Source of the DNA: DASXKD01 sp963703605
Lineage (GTDB): Bacteria; Actinomycetota; Actinomycetes; Streptosporangiales; Streptosporangiaceae
DNA: 64,000 nucleotides
Direction: 5' to 3'
Assembly: GCA_963703605.1 (NCBI GenBank)
Contig: CAVPFC010000035.1
Location: forward strand, 1 to 64,000
Position numbers and translations under genes: made by a program. Below the pieces are notes generated by a model. The model saw only the letters and a list, made by a program, of their open reading frames with translations, was not told the DNA's origin and did no database searches. This document shows, piece by piece, positions 45,736-55,605 of the stretch (position 1 is the first letter of the stretch; each line of letters starts with the position of its first letter).

Positions 45736-46626
45736 ATGGAGTCTGGCGCCATCCTGGGCACCAGGAACGGCGGGCGGACCTGGGCCCGCGAGCCTGTCCC
45801 GGCCACCGTCCCGGCCGAGACGCGACTGGTGGCCGTCGCCTGTCCCTCGGCCAGCGTGTGCGAGGCGGTGGGTCTCGGCTTCAATGGGACACCGGTCGCT
45901 CTCGGCACGGCCAACGGGGGCAAGACGTGGGTGAACCAGACCAAGAGGCTGCCCACGGGTACCGGTGCGTTCGCGGGCATCTCCTGCCCGTCCACCTCGG
46001 TATGTGAGGCGGTTGGGTCGCAGGGCGGCCTCGGTTTCATCATCCGCACCGGCAACGCCGGCAAGACGTGGACCTTCCAGTTCCTGAACTTCCAGGCGAC
46101 CAGCGTGAGCGGCGTCAGCTGCGTGTCGGCTACGGTCTGCACCGCGCTGGGGCAGAACGGAAACAAGACCATCGTCTTGCAGACCACCACCGGCGGCAAA
46201 GCCTGGACCGCGAAGACCATCACCCCGGTGGAGATCCCGACCGGCATCGCCTGTGCCACGGCGACGGTGTGCGAGGCGACCGGCTTCCGGTTCAGCACGG
46301 CCAGGCAGGGAGACGTTGCGGTCATCGTGGGCACCAGGAACGGGTGGAAGACCTCGGCACGGCAGCCGCTGCCTTTCAGCACCACGGAGCTCTTCGACGT
46401 GGCGTGCCCGTCGGCGAGCCGGTGCGAGGCGGTGGGCAACGCCGGTGGAAGTGGTGGCGTAGCCCTCGGCACGAGCAACGGCGGCATCACCTGGTCGGCC
46501 CAGCTGATCCTTCCGGTGGTCAGCACGCTCTCTGGCGTCAGCTGCCGGTCGCCCAGCGCGTGCATCGCCGCCGGCCTCGGCGCCGCAAGCGGCGGCATCG
46601 TGCTGGCCGGCCATCCCCGTGAGTGA
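45736..46626 (+). CDS. Beta-propeller (BNR/Ycf48-like) protein, probably N-terminally truncated
   Basis: 296 residues built of six repeats of a pattern CPSASVCEAVG ... GTRNGGKTW, one every 40-50 residues (VACPSASVCEAVG, ISCPSTSVCEAVG, VSCVSATVCTALG, IACATATVCEATG, VACPSASRCEAVG, VSCRSPSACIAAG). Each has a Cys pair within the loop and a blade-like NGG.TW turn. Such proteins are normally exported, but no signal peptide precedes ATG 45736, so the 5' end may be missing or the start is elsewhere. Possibly a remnant of a longer secreted protein. Convergent with the decarboxylase gene. Confidence 0.7.
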   Translation: MESGAILGTRNGGRTWAREPVPATVPAETRLVAVACPSASVCEAVGLGFNGTPVALGTANGGKTWVNQTKRLPTGTGAFAGISCPSTSVCEAVGSQGGLGFIIRTGNAGKTWTFQFLNFQATSVSGVSCVSATVCTALGQNGNKTIVLQTTTGGKAWTAKTITPVEIPTGIACATATVCEATGFRFSTARQGDVAVIVGTRNGWKTSARQPLPFSTTELFDVACPSASRCEAVGNAGGSGGVALGTSNGGITWSAQLILPVVSTLSGVSCRSPSACIAAGLGAASGGIVLAGHPRE

Positions 46627-46682
46627 CCCGATCCGGCGAGCCGGGCGGCGCAAGCCGGGGCGGCCGGTGGCCGCGCTGGCCG

Positions 46683-48365
46683 CTATGCCGGGGCGGCGGT
46701 TGCGGGTGCGTTGGCGGTGGCCGCGGCCCGGGCCAGGCTCGTGAGCAGGTCCGGCACATCCAGCTTGGGAAGTACCGCCTGGACGAGTGTGAACCGCCGG
46801 CCGTCCGCGGCGGCCGCGAGCGCGTTTGCGAGCTGGCCTTCGGTGGTGACGCGGTGGGAGGTGGCGGCCTGGCCGGGAGCGAACAGCGCGGGCAGGGCGG
46901 CCCAGTCCCAGCCGGCGATGTCGTTGTACGTCTCGCCGGGGCCGTGGATGGCCCGCTCGACCGTGTACCCGTCGTTGTCGATGACGATCACGGTCGGTGT
47001 AAGCCCCTGCCGCAGCACGGTGGACAGCTCCTGGACGGTCATCTGCGCGGCACCGTCGCCGGTCAGCAGGACCCCGCGCCGACCAGGTGCGGCGAGACAG
47101 GCGCCGAGCAGAGCAGGCAGCGTATAGCCGATCGAGGCCCACAGCGGCTGCCCTATGAACGTCACACCGGCCGGGAGCCGGTGGGTCGCCATACCGTAAA
47201 ACGACGTGCCCTGGTCGGCCAGCACGATATCGCCAGGGCGCAGGAACGCGGCGACCTGCCGCCACAGCGACCGCTGGCTCAGTGGCTGGTCCGGGACCGT
47301 ATCGCCGGCCGCGCCGGGTGCCGGTGCCGGGGGGCGTTCGCCGCGGGGCAGGGTCGAGACGAGCTTGTGCAGCTCCTGCAGCGCGGCATCGATCGTGACC
47401 GGCCCGAACGTGGCGTACCCGACGCTGGCCGCCTGCGCGCCGAGCTCGATCGTGCGCTCGCGGGGGATGCGGTGGGTAAAGAATCCGCTGTTGAGATCCG
47501 AGAACTCGACCCCCGCGACGATCAGGGCCGGCGCGTCTTCGACGGTCGCACGGACCTGCGGGTCGCTGCTCGCGCCCGCATAGATGCCGGCGAACGCCGG
47601 GTTGCTCTCGTCGACCACGCTCTTGGCCCACGCGGAGCTCGCGTGGGGCACGCCGAGCCGGGTCAGCTCGTGCAGCGCGCCGACCGCGCCGAAGCGGTGC
47701 ACGAGCAACCCGGCCAGCAGGCTCACCTCGCCGGTGCTGGCCGCGTTCGCCAGCAGCCTGGCGGCCGCCTCGGCGAACGCTGCCAGCGCCGCCGGGTCGG
47801 TGGGATCGGCTGGCTGAGGCAGCGGCGCCGCTGGGGGTGCGGCGGCCGCCTCGCCGACGTCGCCGGGCAGCAGGAGATATCCGGGCAGCTTCCGGTCCCG
47901 CACGGCCACCAGAACCCGGTCGATCTCGGCCGTGGCATTGGCCGTGGTCAGCGCCGCCCGGGCGCAGGTGATGTCCTGGTGCATGTGCAGGAAATGGGTG
48001 AACACCCCGTCGCCCAGGGAATGGTGGACGATCCGCTGCGCGGCCTGAGTGCCGGTCGAGGGCGCACCGACGATGTGCACCACCGGCACATGCTCGGCGA
48101 AGCTGCCGGTGACCGCGTTGATCGCGCTCAGCTCACCGACACCGAAGGTGGTCATCAGCGCCCCCATGCCCGCCATCCGCGCGTAGCTGTCGGCGGCGTA
48201 GCCAGCGTTGAGCTCGTTCGCGCAGCCGACCCATTCCAGGTCTGGGCGGGCGGTCACATGGTCGAGCAGCAGCAGCGTGAAATCACCCGGGACGCCAAAG
48301 ACGTGCCTCACCTGGAGTTCGGCCAGACGAGCTAGCAGGTAATCGCTGACGGTGTAACCATTCAT
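46683..48365 (-). CDS. ipdC: Thiamine-dependent 2-oxo-acid (indolepyruvate/pyruvate) decarboxylase
   Basis: 560 residues, the size of IpdC/PDC. The N-terminal ThDP domain has VFGVPGDFTLLLLDHV and the catalytic Glu in ANELNAGYAADSYAR; the paired His are in AQRIVHHSLGDG. C-terminal ThDP-binding motif GDGAAQMTVQELSTVLRQG ending DNDGYTVERAIHG. Substrate could be indolepyruvate, phenylpyruvate or pyruvate; products are aldehydes. AAGGAG lies 8 bp before ATG 48365. The upstream region holds a conserved 45-bp element (48446-48490), shared with the gene at 51767, suggesting control by the LuxR protein encoded between them. Confidence 0.88.
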   Translation of the reverse strand: MNGYTVSDYLLARLAELQVRHVFGVPGDFTLLLLDHVTARPDLEWVGCANELNAGYAADSYARMAGMGALMTTFGVGELSAINAVTGSFAEHVPVVHIVGAPSTGTQAAQRIVHHSLGDGVFTHFLHMHQDITCARAALTTANATAEIDRVLVAVRDRKLPGYLLLPGDVGEAAAAPPAAPLPQPADPTDPAALAAFAEAAARLLANAASTGEVSLLAGLLVHRFGAVGALHELTRLGVPHASSAWAKSVVDESNPAFAGIYAGASSDPQVRATVEDAPALIVAGVEFSDLNSGFFTHRIPRERTIELGAQAASVGYATFGPVTIDAALQELHKLVSTLPRGERPPAPAPGAAGDTVPDQPLSQRSLWRQVAAFLRPGDIVLADQGTSFYGMATHRLPAGVTFIGQPLWASIGYTLPALLGACLAAPGRRGVLLTGDGAAQMTVQELSTVLRQGLTPTVIVIDNDGYTVERAIHGPGETYNDIAGWDWAALPALFAPGQAATSHRVTTEGQLANALAAAADGRRFTLVQAVLPKLDVPDLLTSLARAAATANAPATAAPA

Positions 48366-48445
48366 CTCCCAGTCTCCTTCGAGGTTGCTGGCTGAACCGG
48401 GCCATGTCCCTGGCGCTCCGTCCCGGGTAACCGGCCCATATGACC

Positions 48446-48490
48446 ACCCTCGGCGAAATGGCAGCTCAGCGCCCTAGGGAGAATCCCCAG
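48446..48490 (-). promoter_or_regulatory. Conserved LuxR-locus promoter element, copy 1 (ipdC)
   Basis: Read on the minus strand: dyad CTGGGGA-TTC-TCCCTAG (48474-48490), then GGCGCTGAGCTGCCATTTCG and CCGAGGGT. It is almost identical over 45 bp to the element at 51683-51727 in the same orientation relative to its target gene. It is placed about 80-125 bp upstream of the decarboxylase start. Confidence 0.8.
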
Positions 48491-48575
48491 TTCTCTTGGC
48501 GCCCCCTCCCCAGGCCCCGGGTGTGCGCGGGAAGGGCCGCTGCGAAGCTCAGCGGGCGAAGTGCCGCGGCCGCCG

Positions 48576-51270
48576 TCAGGTAAGGGCCGTCTGGAGCGAT
48601 CCGCTCAGGTAACGGCGCAGCTGCTGGCGGCCCTTCAGGCCGAACTTGGCGTAGATGTTGCCCAGGTGGTACTCGACGGCTTTGGGGGTCACGAACAGCT
48701 CGGCGCCCACTTCGACGTTGGTCAGGCCGCGCGCGACCAGGTGGGCGACCTCGGTCTCCCGATCGGTCATGGCCAGGACGGGACGGTTTTTGCCGGGGCG
48801 CTGCGGCAGGCCGCAGGCGGCCAGTTCCTCTTGCGCCTGCGCCGCGAAGGGCTCCGCGCGCAGGCCCGCGTACAGCGCGCTGGCGCGGCGGAGCCGCTCG
48901 ATGGCGTCCCGGCGGTTTCCGGTGCGCCGCAGCAGGCGGCCGTGCGCCAGCAGCAGCCGGGCCGCGTGCACGGGGCAGTGCCCGTCGCCGACTTCCTCCC
49001 CCCGCTCGTAGCTGAGCCGGGCGGCCCCGGGGTCGCCGAGTTCTTCGGCCAGCCACCCCTCCAGCCAGGCCAGCGCCGGCCGCAGGTAGCTGACCTGCGC
49101 GCCCTGAGCCCGCAGGTGGCCGAGGGCCACCCCGGCGTCCCCCAGCGCCGGCCCCGATCAGCCCCTCGACCAGGAGCGGGCGCCACAGCACGCCGTAGAG
49201 GCGGCTGCGGCCGTCGAGCACCGCGTCGTCCTGCCAGCGGTCGAGCGCCGCCGCCATGCCGGCGTAGTCGGCCCGGGACTGGCACAGCAGGGCATGCATC
49301 ATGCCCGCGTACAGCCGTTCCTGGCCGTAGTCCAGCGCGGCCGCCGCCTGCTCGGCCGCGGCGGTGTGACGCTCCGCGTCCGCGGTGGCACCGCGACCGG
49401 CCGGGACGCAGCCGGCGGCCAGGTGCAGCAGCGGCAGCTCGTACCGGCGGGGGTGAATCGCCGCGGCGGAGAACCCCTGATCCGCGGTGAGCAGCACGTC
49501 GTCCCACGCACCGGACAGGTACTGGGCCAGCGCCAGGTAGAAGTAGGCCCGCAGGCCCAGCGTGAACGTTGCCCCCTGCCGGGCCATGCGCAGGCTGGCG
49601 GTGAGGTCGCGCACGGCGCCGGGAAGGTCGCCCGCGAGCAACCGGAACACGCCGCGAAACGACAGGCCGTCGAGGTGCACCGGGCCGACCCGCGCGGGGT
49701 CCTCGGCCAGATGGCCCAGCGCGGCCAGGGCGTCCCGGGCGCCGCCGACCTGAGAGGCGCCGATGGCGACCAGGGTGCGGGTCTGGCTGTCCGAGGCCGC
49801 GCCCAGGGTCCGCGTGCCCAGCGCCCAGCTCCCGAACTGGATCACCTTCGGCCCGTCCCCCAGCAGGGTGTAGGTGCCGGCCAGCCGGTTCGCGATGATC
49901 GCGGCCAGCGCCTGGCCGGCTGGATCGGCCTGGGCCTGCGCCAGCGCCTCGGTCAGCCGCAATTCCGCGTCACCGAGCTGGCCGGAGGCGAAGGCCATCG
50001 TGCCGAGCACGCAGCCGCGCAACGGGGACGGTGCACAGGCTTCGACGGCGTCACGCAGCTCCAGGCCACGGGCCTCGTCGGCCAGCATCAGGTGGGTGGC
50101 GGCGGTGAGCAGCCGCCGTTCCCGCCCGCCGCGCGCGGCCGAGATGTCCGCCGCCCACAGCAGGTGGGTGGCGGCAAGCGGAAGCATCCCGCGGGCAGCC
50201 TCATCGGCGGCGGCGTGCTCCAGCTCACCCGCCAGCTCGTCATCGACGCCATCCAGCGAGGCCACCTTGTGCGCCCACGCGCTGGTGACATCCACCAGCG
50301 AAACGGCACGAGCGTGCAGCGCCCGCCGTTTGGTGGCGGTCATGCCGGCGTAAATGGCATCGCGTTGCAGGGCATGCCGGAACGCCACCGGGCAGCTCGC
50401 CTCCTGCGGCCACCAGTCCACCAGCCCCGCCGCCACCGCCGGCTCGATCGCCGCGCTGGCGGACCCCACCTCCGCGGCGTCGCCCAGCCGGGCCGCTGGC
50501 AGGCGGGTGTTGACGACCGCGAGCATCTCCAGCACCGCCCGGGTGCCGGCCGGCAGGACGGCGAGCTGGTCGGCGAGCGCCGCGGCCAGCGACGGTGGCA
50601 CTTCGATCCGCCCCGACCGGCCCAGCCCGGCCGAGACCCCCTCGCTGAGCACGGTTTGCAGGTACAGGGCGTGGCCCGCGGTGGCCTCGTAAACGCGCTG
50701 AGCCGTCTGGTCGTCGAGCCGCCCGGCGCCCAGCGCCTCGGCCAGCGGCGCCACGTCCTCGGGCCGGAGTCCGGCCAGGGCCAGCCGCAGCCGCTGATCG
50801 ATGCTGACCACCATCCGGTGGGCCGTCTCCCCCAGCTGGTCCCTGTTGCCCCGGAACACCGCCACGGCCAGCACCGGATCCACGGTGAGCCGCCGGAACA
50901 TGAAGGTCAGGGCCTCCACCGACTTGCGGTCCGCCCACTGCACGTCATCGATGAACACCGCCACCGGATTGCTCGCTTGCAGGTCCCCGACCAGGCCCAG
51001 CAACTGGGCCCCCACGCCGAGAGGCGAAGAACCCGGCGGGGCCCCGGCAAGCAGCGGGTACCCGGACAGCGATGCACGATCCACCCGGCGCAGCAACTGC
51101 CCGACGATCCCGTAGTCAAGATCGGTTTCCGCCGGGTCGGCTCGCGCCGACAGAACGGTAAAGCCTTCCGCCGCGTCCAGACAGCGCCTGGCCAGGGCGC
51201 TCTTGCCGATGCCCGACTCGCCTTCGACCGTGACCAGCCAGGCCTCACCCGCACGCACCCGGGTGACCAC
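48576..51270 (-). CDS. LuxR-family (LAL/MalT-like) ATP-binding regulator, frameshifted
   Basis: About 898 residues. N-terminal AAA/STAND module with Walker A GESGIGKSALARRC and Walker B-like VAVFIDDVQWADRKSV, then LALAGLRPEDVAPLAEALGAG-type arginine-finger region, a large helical repeat (TPR-like) part, and C-terminal LuxR helix-turn-helix LTDRETEVAHLVARGL-type (MTDRETEVAHLVARGLTNVEV, then AVEYHLGNIYAKFGLKGRQQL). One extra base near 49142 breaks the frame just before LGDAGVALGHLRAQG. The N-terminal start is uncertain: GTG 51270 is the first start codon, but coding-like sequence (FVDRAGELARFTD) continues upstream with no start. Flanked by the two copies of the promoter element. Confidence 0.85.
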
Positions 51271-51682
51271 GTCCGTAAAGCGCGCCAGTTCCCCGGCGCG
51301 ATCGACGAATACGCTGGCTGCCGTCTGTCCCCCGCCCTTAGCACCGGTTGGCGTGGCAGCTTTCAGGTTCCTGCCGTTACCCCGCGGAAGTCAATCGGGT
51401 CCTCCACCGTTACCCCGCGTGGCCCCCGCCGACCGCCTGGCACCCGGCCAGGGCCACCATGACGGCGGCCGCCGCGGCGGCACGCCCTGGCCGGCCCCGC
51501 GGCCGCGGCCCCGAGCACGCATGGCCATCGATAGTCCCGTGAACATGGCCCCTACGTCGGGACAGTAGCCGGTCACCGATCGTGTTGACTCAGCTCCTAG
51601 GCGTGTCGGCCTCCGGTTTCCCGGGGCGGCCATCAGCCGCCGGGTTCGACGCCAGCGGCGGTGAGGTAGCCCTGGGGCAGAA
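51271..51682. other. Divergent intergenic region, partly low-complexity GC
   Basis: Holds the probable extra N-terminal codons of the LuxR gene near 51271-51320 (no start codon found). Two copies of CCGTTACCCCGCG lie at about 51374 and 51408. The remainder (51440-51520) is low-complexity G/C. No further gene is supported. Confidence 0.45.
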
Positions 51683-51727
51683 CTAGGGATTCTCCCTAGG
51701 GCGCTGAACTGCTATTTCGCCGAAGGT
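51683..51727 (+). promoter_or_regulatory. Conserved LuxR-locus promoter element, copy 2
   Basis: Perfect dyad CTAGGGA-TTC-TCCCTAG (51683-51699), then GGCGCTGAACTGCTATTTCG and CCGAAGGT, matching 48446-48490 (reverse strand) at about 40 of 45 positions. Located 40-84 bp before ATG 51767. The block probably includes operator and promoter. Confidence 0.82.
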
Positions 51728-51766
51728 AGCAGTATGCAGATCGTCCCGAAGGAAGGAAGTTCAGTC

Positions 51767-52456
51767 ATGTCCGCAACATTCGATCAGCAGGCTCCGGTTC
51801 CCCAGGCCTACCCCGGCCACATTCCCGGTGGCGGGGCTGAACGAGGCGGCAACGCCATGACCACACCGGTCATCCCGCAAGGAGCCGCCCGGCGCGCTGG
51901 CGTCCGGGTCGACGCACGCAAGCTGTGGTCAGGCGGCGCCGCCAGCGCGGTCGTCGCCGGGCTGGTGGCCTTGGTCGGTGTGCTGGTGAGCCGCTGGCTC
52001 TTCGCCGTCCCGGTGCTGGCACCGCACCGGTACGGCGCCTACGGCAATGTGCACACCACCGCCCTGGTCCTGGCGTCGGCAGCGGCCGCGCTGGTGGCCA
52101 CCGGCCTGGTGCATCTGCTGATGGTCAGCACCCCCCGGCCGATGATGTTCTTCGGCTGGATCGTGGCCCTGGTGACCACGATCGTCGTCATCTTCCCGTT
52201 CAGCACCACCGCCCTGCTGGACGCGAAGATCGCCACCGCAGCCGTGAGCCTGGCGATCGGCGTCGTTACCGGGACGCTCGTCGGCGGGGTGGCGGCCAGG
52301 TCCGCGGTCAAGACCACACTCCCGCCCCGGGACCTCCCGGCACCGCCTTACGACCGGCCGCAGCCCTACCCTCAGGCGCAGCCCTACGCCCAGGCGCAGC
52401 CCTACGACCGCTTTTACCCCGGCGAGCTCAGCCGGCCGGGCGCCTACTACCGATAG
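51767..52456 (+). CDS. Membrane protein, DUF6069-like
   Basis: 229 residues from ATG 51767, behind AAGGAAGGA; ATG 51734 sits inside the conserved promoter element's downstream edge and is less likely. Disordered N-terminus (SATFDQQAPVPQAYPGH), four hydrophobic helices (AVVAGLVALVGVLVSRWLF; ALVLASAAAALVATGLVHLLM; MMFFGWIVALVTTIVVIFPF; ATAAVSLAIGVVTGTLVGGVA), then a cytoplasmic tail with short PQAQPYAQAQPYD repeats. The helix layout matches the DUF6069 family of unknown function. The upstream element suggests joint control with the 2-oxo-acid decarboxylase by the adjacent LuxR regulator. Confidence 0.78.
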   Translation: MSATFDQQAPVPQAYPGHIPGGGAERGGNAMTTPVIPQGAARRAGVRVDARKLWSGGAASAVVAGLVALVGVLVSRWLFAVPVLAPHRYGAYGNVHTTALVLASAAAALVATGLVHLLMVSTPRPMMFFGWIVALVTTIVVIFPFSTTALLDAKIATAAVSLAIGVVTGTLVGGVAARSAVKTTLPPRDLPAPPYDRPQPYPQAQPYAQAQPYDRFYPGELSRPGAYYR

Positions 52457-52550
52457 GACGTTTCACCAGAACCCGGGCAGCGGGCCGTCGCCGGACGGCA
52501 CCCGCTGCCCGGACTGCTATTGGCAGCACCCCGGAGGCGACAATGGGCGG

Positions 52551-54002
52551 TCAGTCGCCCAGTTCGGCGCGGCGGCGGGTCACGTAGTCCTGGAGCTCCT
52601 CGCGGACGGCGTCGTCCAGCGGCGGCGGCTCGTACTCCGCCAGCGTCTTGGCGCAGATCTCACCGGCGCGGGCCGCGGCGTCCTTGCCGCCCTGCTTCAG
52701 CCAGCGCTCGTAGTTCGCGGTCGAGGACAGCAGCGGCCGGTAGAAGCAGGTGCGGAACCGCTCCATCGTGTGCGCGGCACCGAGGAAGTGGCCGCCGTGC
52801 CCGACCTCCTCGTGCGCGCCGAACGCCAGCGACGCCTCGTCGATCTCCAGCGGGGTGAACTGCACCCGCAGCATCCGCAGCAGCTCGATATCGATGATGA
52901 ACTTCTCGTAGCAGCTCACCAGGCCGCCCTCCAGCCAGCCGGCGGCGTGCATGACGAAGTTGGTGCCGGCGAGGAACGTGGGCAGCAGCGTCATCAGCGC
53001 CTCGTAGGCCGCCTGCGCGTCCGCGGTCTGACTGGAGTTGAGCCCGCCTCCGGTGCGGAACGGCAGCCCGTAGTGCCGGGCGAGCTGCCCGGTGCACAGC
53101 AGGCCGATCGCCGACTCCGGGGTGCCGAAGCTGGGCGAGCCGGACTGCATGTCGATGTTGGACAGGAACGAGCCGAAGATGACCGGGCAGCCGGGCCGGA
53201 TGAGCTGGGCCAGCGCGATGCCGGTCAGCGCCTCGGCGAGCTGCTGGGCCAGCGCGGCCGGGATCGCGACCGGCGACATCGCGCCCATGAGCAGGAACGG
53301 GGTGAGCACCACCGGCTGGTTCGCCGCGCAGTACTCGAACTGGGCGTCGAGCATCCGGTCGTCCCAGCGCAGCGGCGAGTTGCAGTTGATCAGCGAGATC
53401 GTCGCGGGCGTCTGCTCGATGCTCGCCCTGCCCTTGTCCAGGCCGCCGAACAGGATCGAGGTCATGTTGATGGTGTCGGCCGCGTTCGGCCCGGACACCA
53501 CGTTGCCCATGTAGATCTTGTCGGTCACCGTCGCCAGGGCGTAGATCATGTCGAGGTGCCGGGAGTCGAGCGGGGCGTCGTTGGGCTCGCAGATCACCCC
53601 GCCGGCCGAGTCGAGCTCGGGGAACGACTGCGCCAGCATGGCCAGGCGGCGGAAGTCGTCGAGGGTCGCGTCCCGGCGCACGTCGCCCTCCCGGATGAAC
53701 GGCGGCCCGTAGACGGCGGAAAAGACCATCTGGTCGCCGCCGATGTGCACGCTGTTCGCCGGGTTGCGGGCCTGCACGTCGAACTCACGCGGCGCCTTGG
53801 CGACCTGCTCGAGCACGAACTCGGGGTCGAACTTGACCACGTCGCCGTCCACCTGCTGCCCCGCCTTGCGGAACAGCTCCACCGCCTCCGGCTTGGCGAA
53901 CTGAACCCCGATCTCGCTCACGATGCGGCGCCAGCCGCGGTCGAGCACCCCGACCGCGTCGGCGGAGAGGATCTCGTACCGGGGCATCGTGTTGCGGAAC
54001 AT
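52551..54002 (-). CDS. MttB-family (trimethylamine methyltransferase-like) protein without pyrrolysine
   Basis: 483 residues from ATG 54002 (GTG 54008 possible). Corrinoid-dependent N-methyltransferase family: FRNTMPRYEILSADAVGVLD, GPPFIREGDVRRDATLDDF, LMGAMSPVAIPAALAQQLAEALTG, and the central block GTPESAIGLLCTGQLARHYGLPFRTGGGLNSSQTADAQAAYEALMTLL. There is no in-frame TAG, so it is the non-Pyl branch; characterised members demethylate glycine betaine, proline betaine, carnitine or related compounds. C-terminal EVGHGGHFLGAAHTMERFRTCFYRP is typical. Divergent from an IclR gene and the corrinoid operon, whose components it needs. Predicted to transfer a methyl group to the corrinoid protein at 54929. 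Confidence 0.92.
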   Translation of the reverse strand: MFRNTMPRYEILSADAVGVLDRGWRRIVSEIGVQFAKPEAVELFRKAGQQVDGDVVKFDPEFVLEQVAKAPREFDVQARNPANSVHIGGDQMVFSAVYGPPFIREGDVRRDATLDDFRRLAMLAQSFPELDSAGGVICEPNDAPLDSRHLDMIYALATVTDKIYMGNVVSGPNAADTINMTSILFGGLDKGRASIEQTPATISLINCNSPLRWDDRMLDAQFEYCAANQPVVLTPFLLMGAMSPVAIPAALAQQLAEALTGIALAQLIRPGCPVIFGSFLSNIDMQSGSPSFGTPESAIGLLCTGQLARHYGLPFRTGGGLNSSQTADAQAAYEALMTLLPTFLAGTNFVMHAAGWLEGGLVSCYEKFIIDIELLRMLRVQFTPLEIDEASLAFGAHEEVGHGGHFLGAAHTMERFRTCFYRPLLSSTANYERWLKQGGKDAAARAGEICAKTLAEYEPPPLDDAVREELQDYVTRRRAELGD

Positions 54003-54078
54003 CGCCACCTGCCTCTGCTCGCCGGCCCGGCGTGGCCTTGACCGCCTTCGGGCCCGATCGTAGGATCACCACATAGTA

Positions 54079-54102
54079 GAACAGAGTTCCGCAACATGGA
54101 AC
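54079..54102. promoter_or_regulatory. Overlapping dyads in the mttB-like/iclR divergent region
   Basis: GAAC-AGA-GTTC (54079-54089) overlaps GTTCC-GCAACAT-GGAAC (54086-54102), so three GAAC-type half-sites lie in a row. This fits IclR-family operators. Placement between the divergent mttB-like and iclR genes allows control of both. Confidence 0.6.
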
Positions 54103-54128
54103 TGGGCCACCGGCAGGCAGGGCGGGTT

Positions 54129-54928
54129 GTGAGCAGTCCCAACGGAACGCAGGCGGTGGACCGGGCGGCGCGGTTGCTCACCGAGGTGGTGCACTCACCC
54201 GGCTCGGTCACGTTCACCGAGCTGGCCGCCGCCACCGGACTGGCCAAGAGCACGACGTCGCGGCTGCTGCTGGCGCTCGAACGCAACGGCCTGGTCCGGC
54301 GGGACGCGGCCGGCAAGTTCCGCCCGGGGGAGATGTTCGTCCGGTTCGCCTGGCGCGGCGGCGCCGAGGCGGGGCTGACCGAGGTCGCCCAGTCCTACCT
54401 GGACCGGCTCGGCCGGGCCACCGGCGAGACGGTGAACCTGGGCGTCGGCCGGGGCGACATGGTGGAGCAGATCGCCCAGGTGGACAGCGTGTACCTGATC
54501 GGGGCCACCAACTGGCTGGGACGGCCCGTGCCGCTGCACTGCTCCGCGATCGGCAAGGTGCTGCTCGCCTTCGGCGCGGCGGCGCCGCCGCCGGGGCGGC
54601 TGGAGCGGCGCACCGAGCACACCATCACCGGCCGGGCGGCGCTCGAGGCGGACCTGGCGAAGGTCCGGCGGCGCGGTTACGCGGTCATCGACGGCGAACT
54701 GGAGCCGGGGCTTGTGGCGGTGGCCGCCCCCGTGTACCGCGACGGCGGCGCGGTGGTCGCGGCGCTGTCGGTGTCCGGGCCGGGGACCCGCCTCACCCCG
54801 GCCCGAGTCAGCGAGGTCGCCCGCCATTGCGTGATCCAGGCGGCCGCCCTGTCCGCCGTGCTCGGCCACCGGCCGGACGTCCCGCCGCGGCAGCACGCCC
54901 CGGCGCAAGCACAGAAAGAAGGTGCCGC

Positions 54929-54932
<4 letters not shown>
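54129..54932 (+). CDS. IclR-family transcriptional regulator
   Basis: 267 residues from GTG 54129. ATG 54096 lies inside the operator dyad and is unlikely. N-terminal winged helix-turn-helix (QAVDRAARLLTEVVHSPGSVTFTELAAATGLAKSTTSRLLLALERNGLV) and C-terminal IclR effector domain (GATNWLGRPVPLHCSAIGKVLLAF, RRRGYAVIDGELEPGLVAVAAPVYR). The stop overlaps the GTG of the corrinoid protein (GTGA), so it is the first gene of the methyl-transfer operon and probably controls it, responding to the methylated substrate or a product. Confidence 0.92.
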
Positions 54933-55594
<662 letters not shown>

Positions 55595-55605
55595 CGGGGC
55601 CCTGA

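Noticed and set aside
49294..51462. A 722-codon plus-strand open frame
   Set aside because: It mirrors the LuxR regulator gene, which has Walker and helix-turn-helix motifs in the opposite direction.
52551..54002. Possible pyrrolysine-dependent trimethylamine methyltransferase
   Set aside because: There is no in-frame TAG in the gene, so it belongs to the non-Pyl branch.
54003..54128. Cobalamin riboswitch ahead of the corrinoid operon
   Set aside because: No B12-box-like sequence or room for the fold was found; the space is filled by the IclR-type dyads and start regions.
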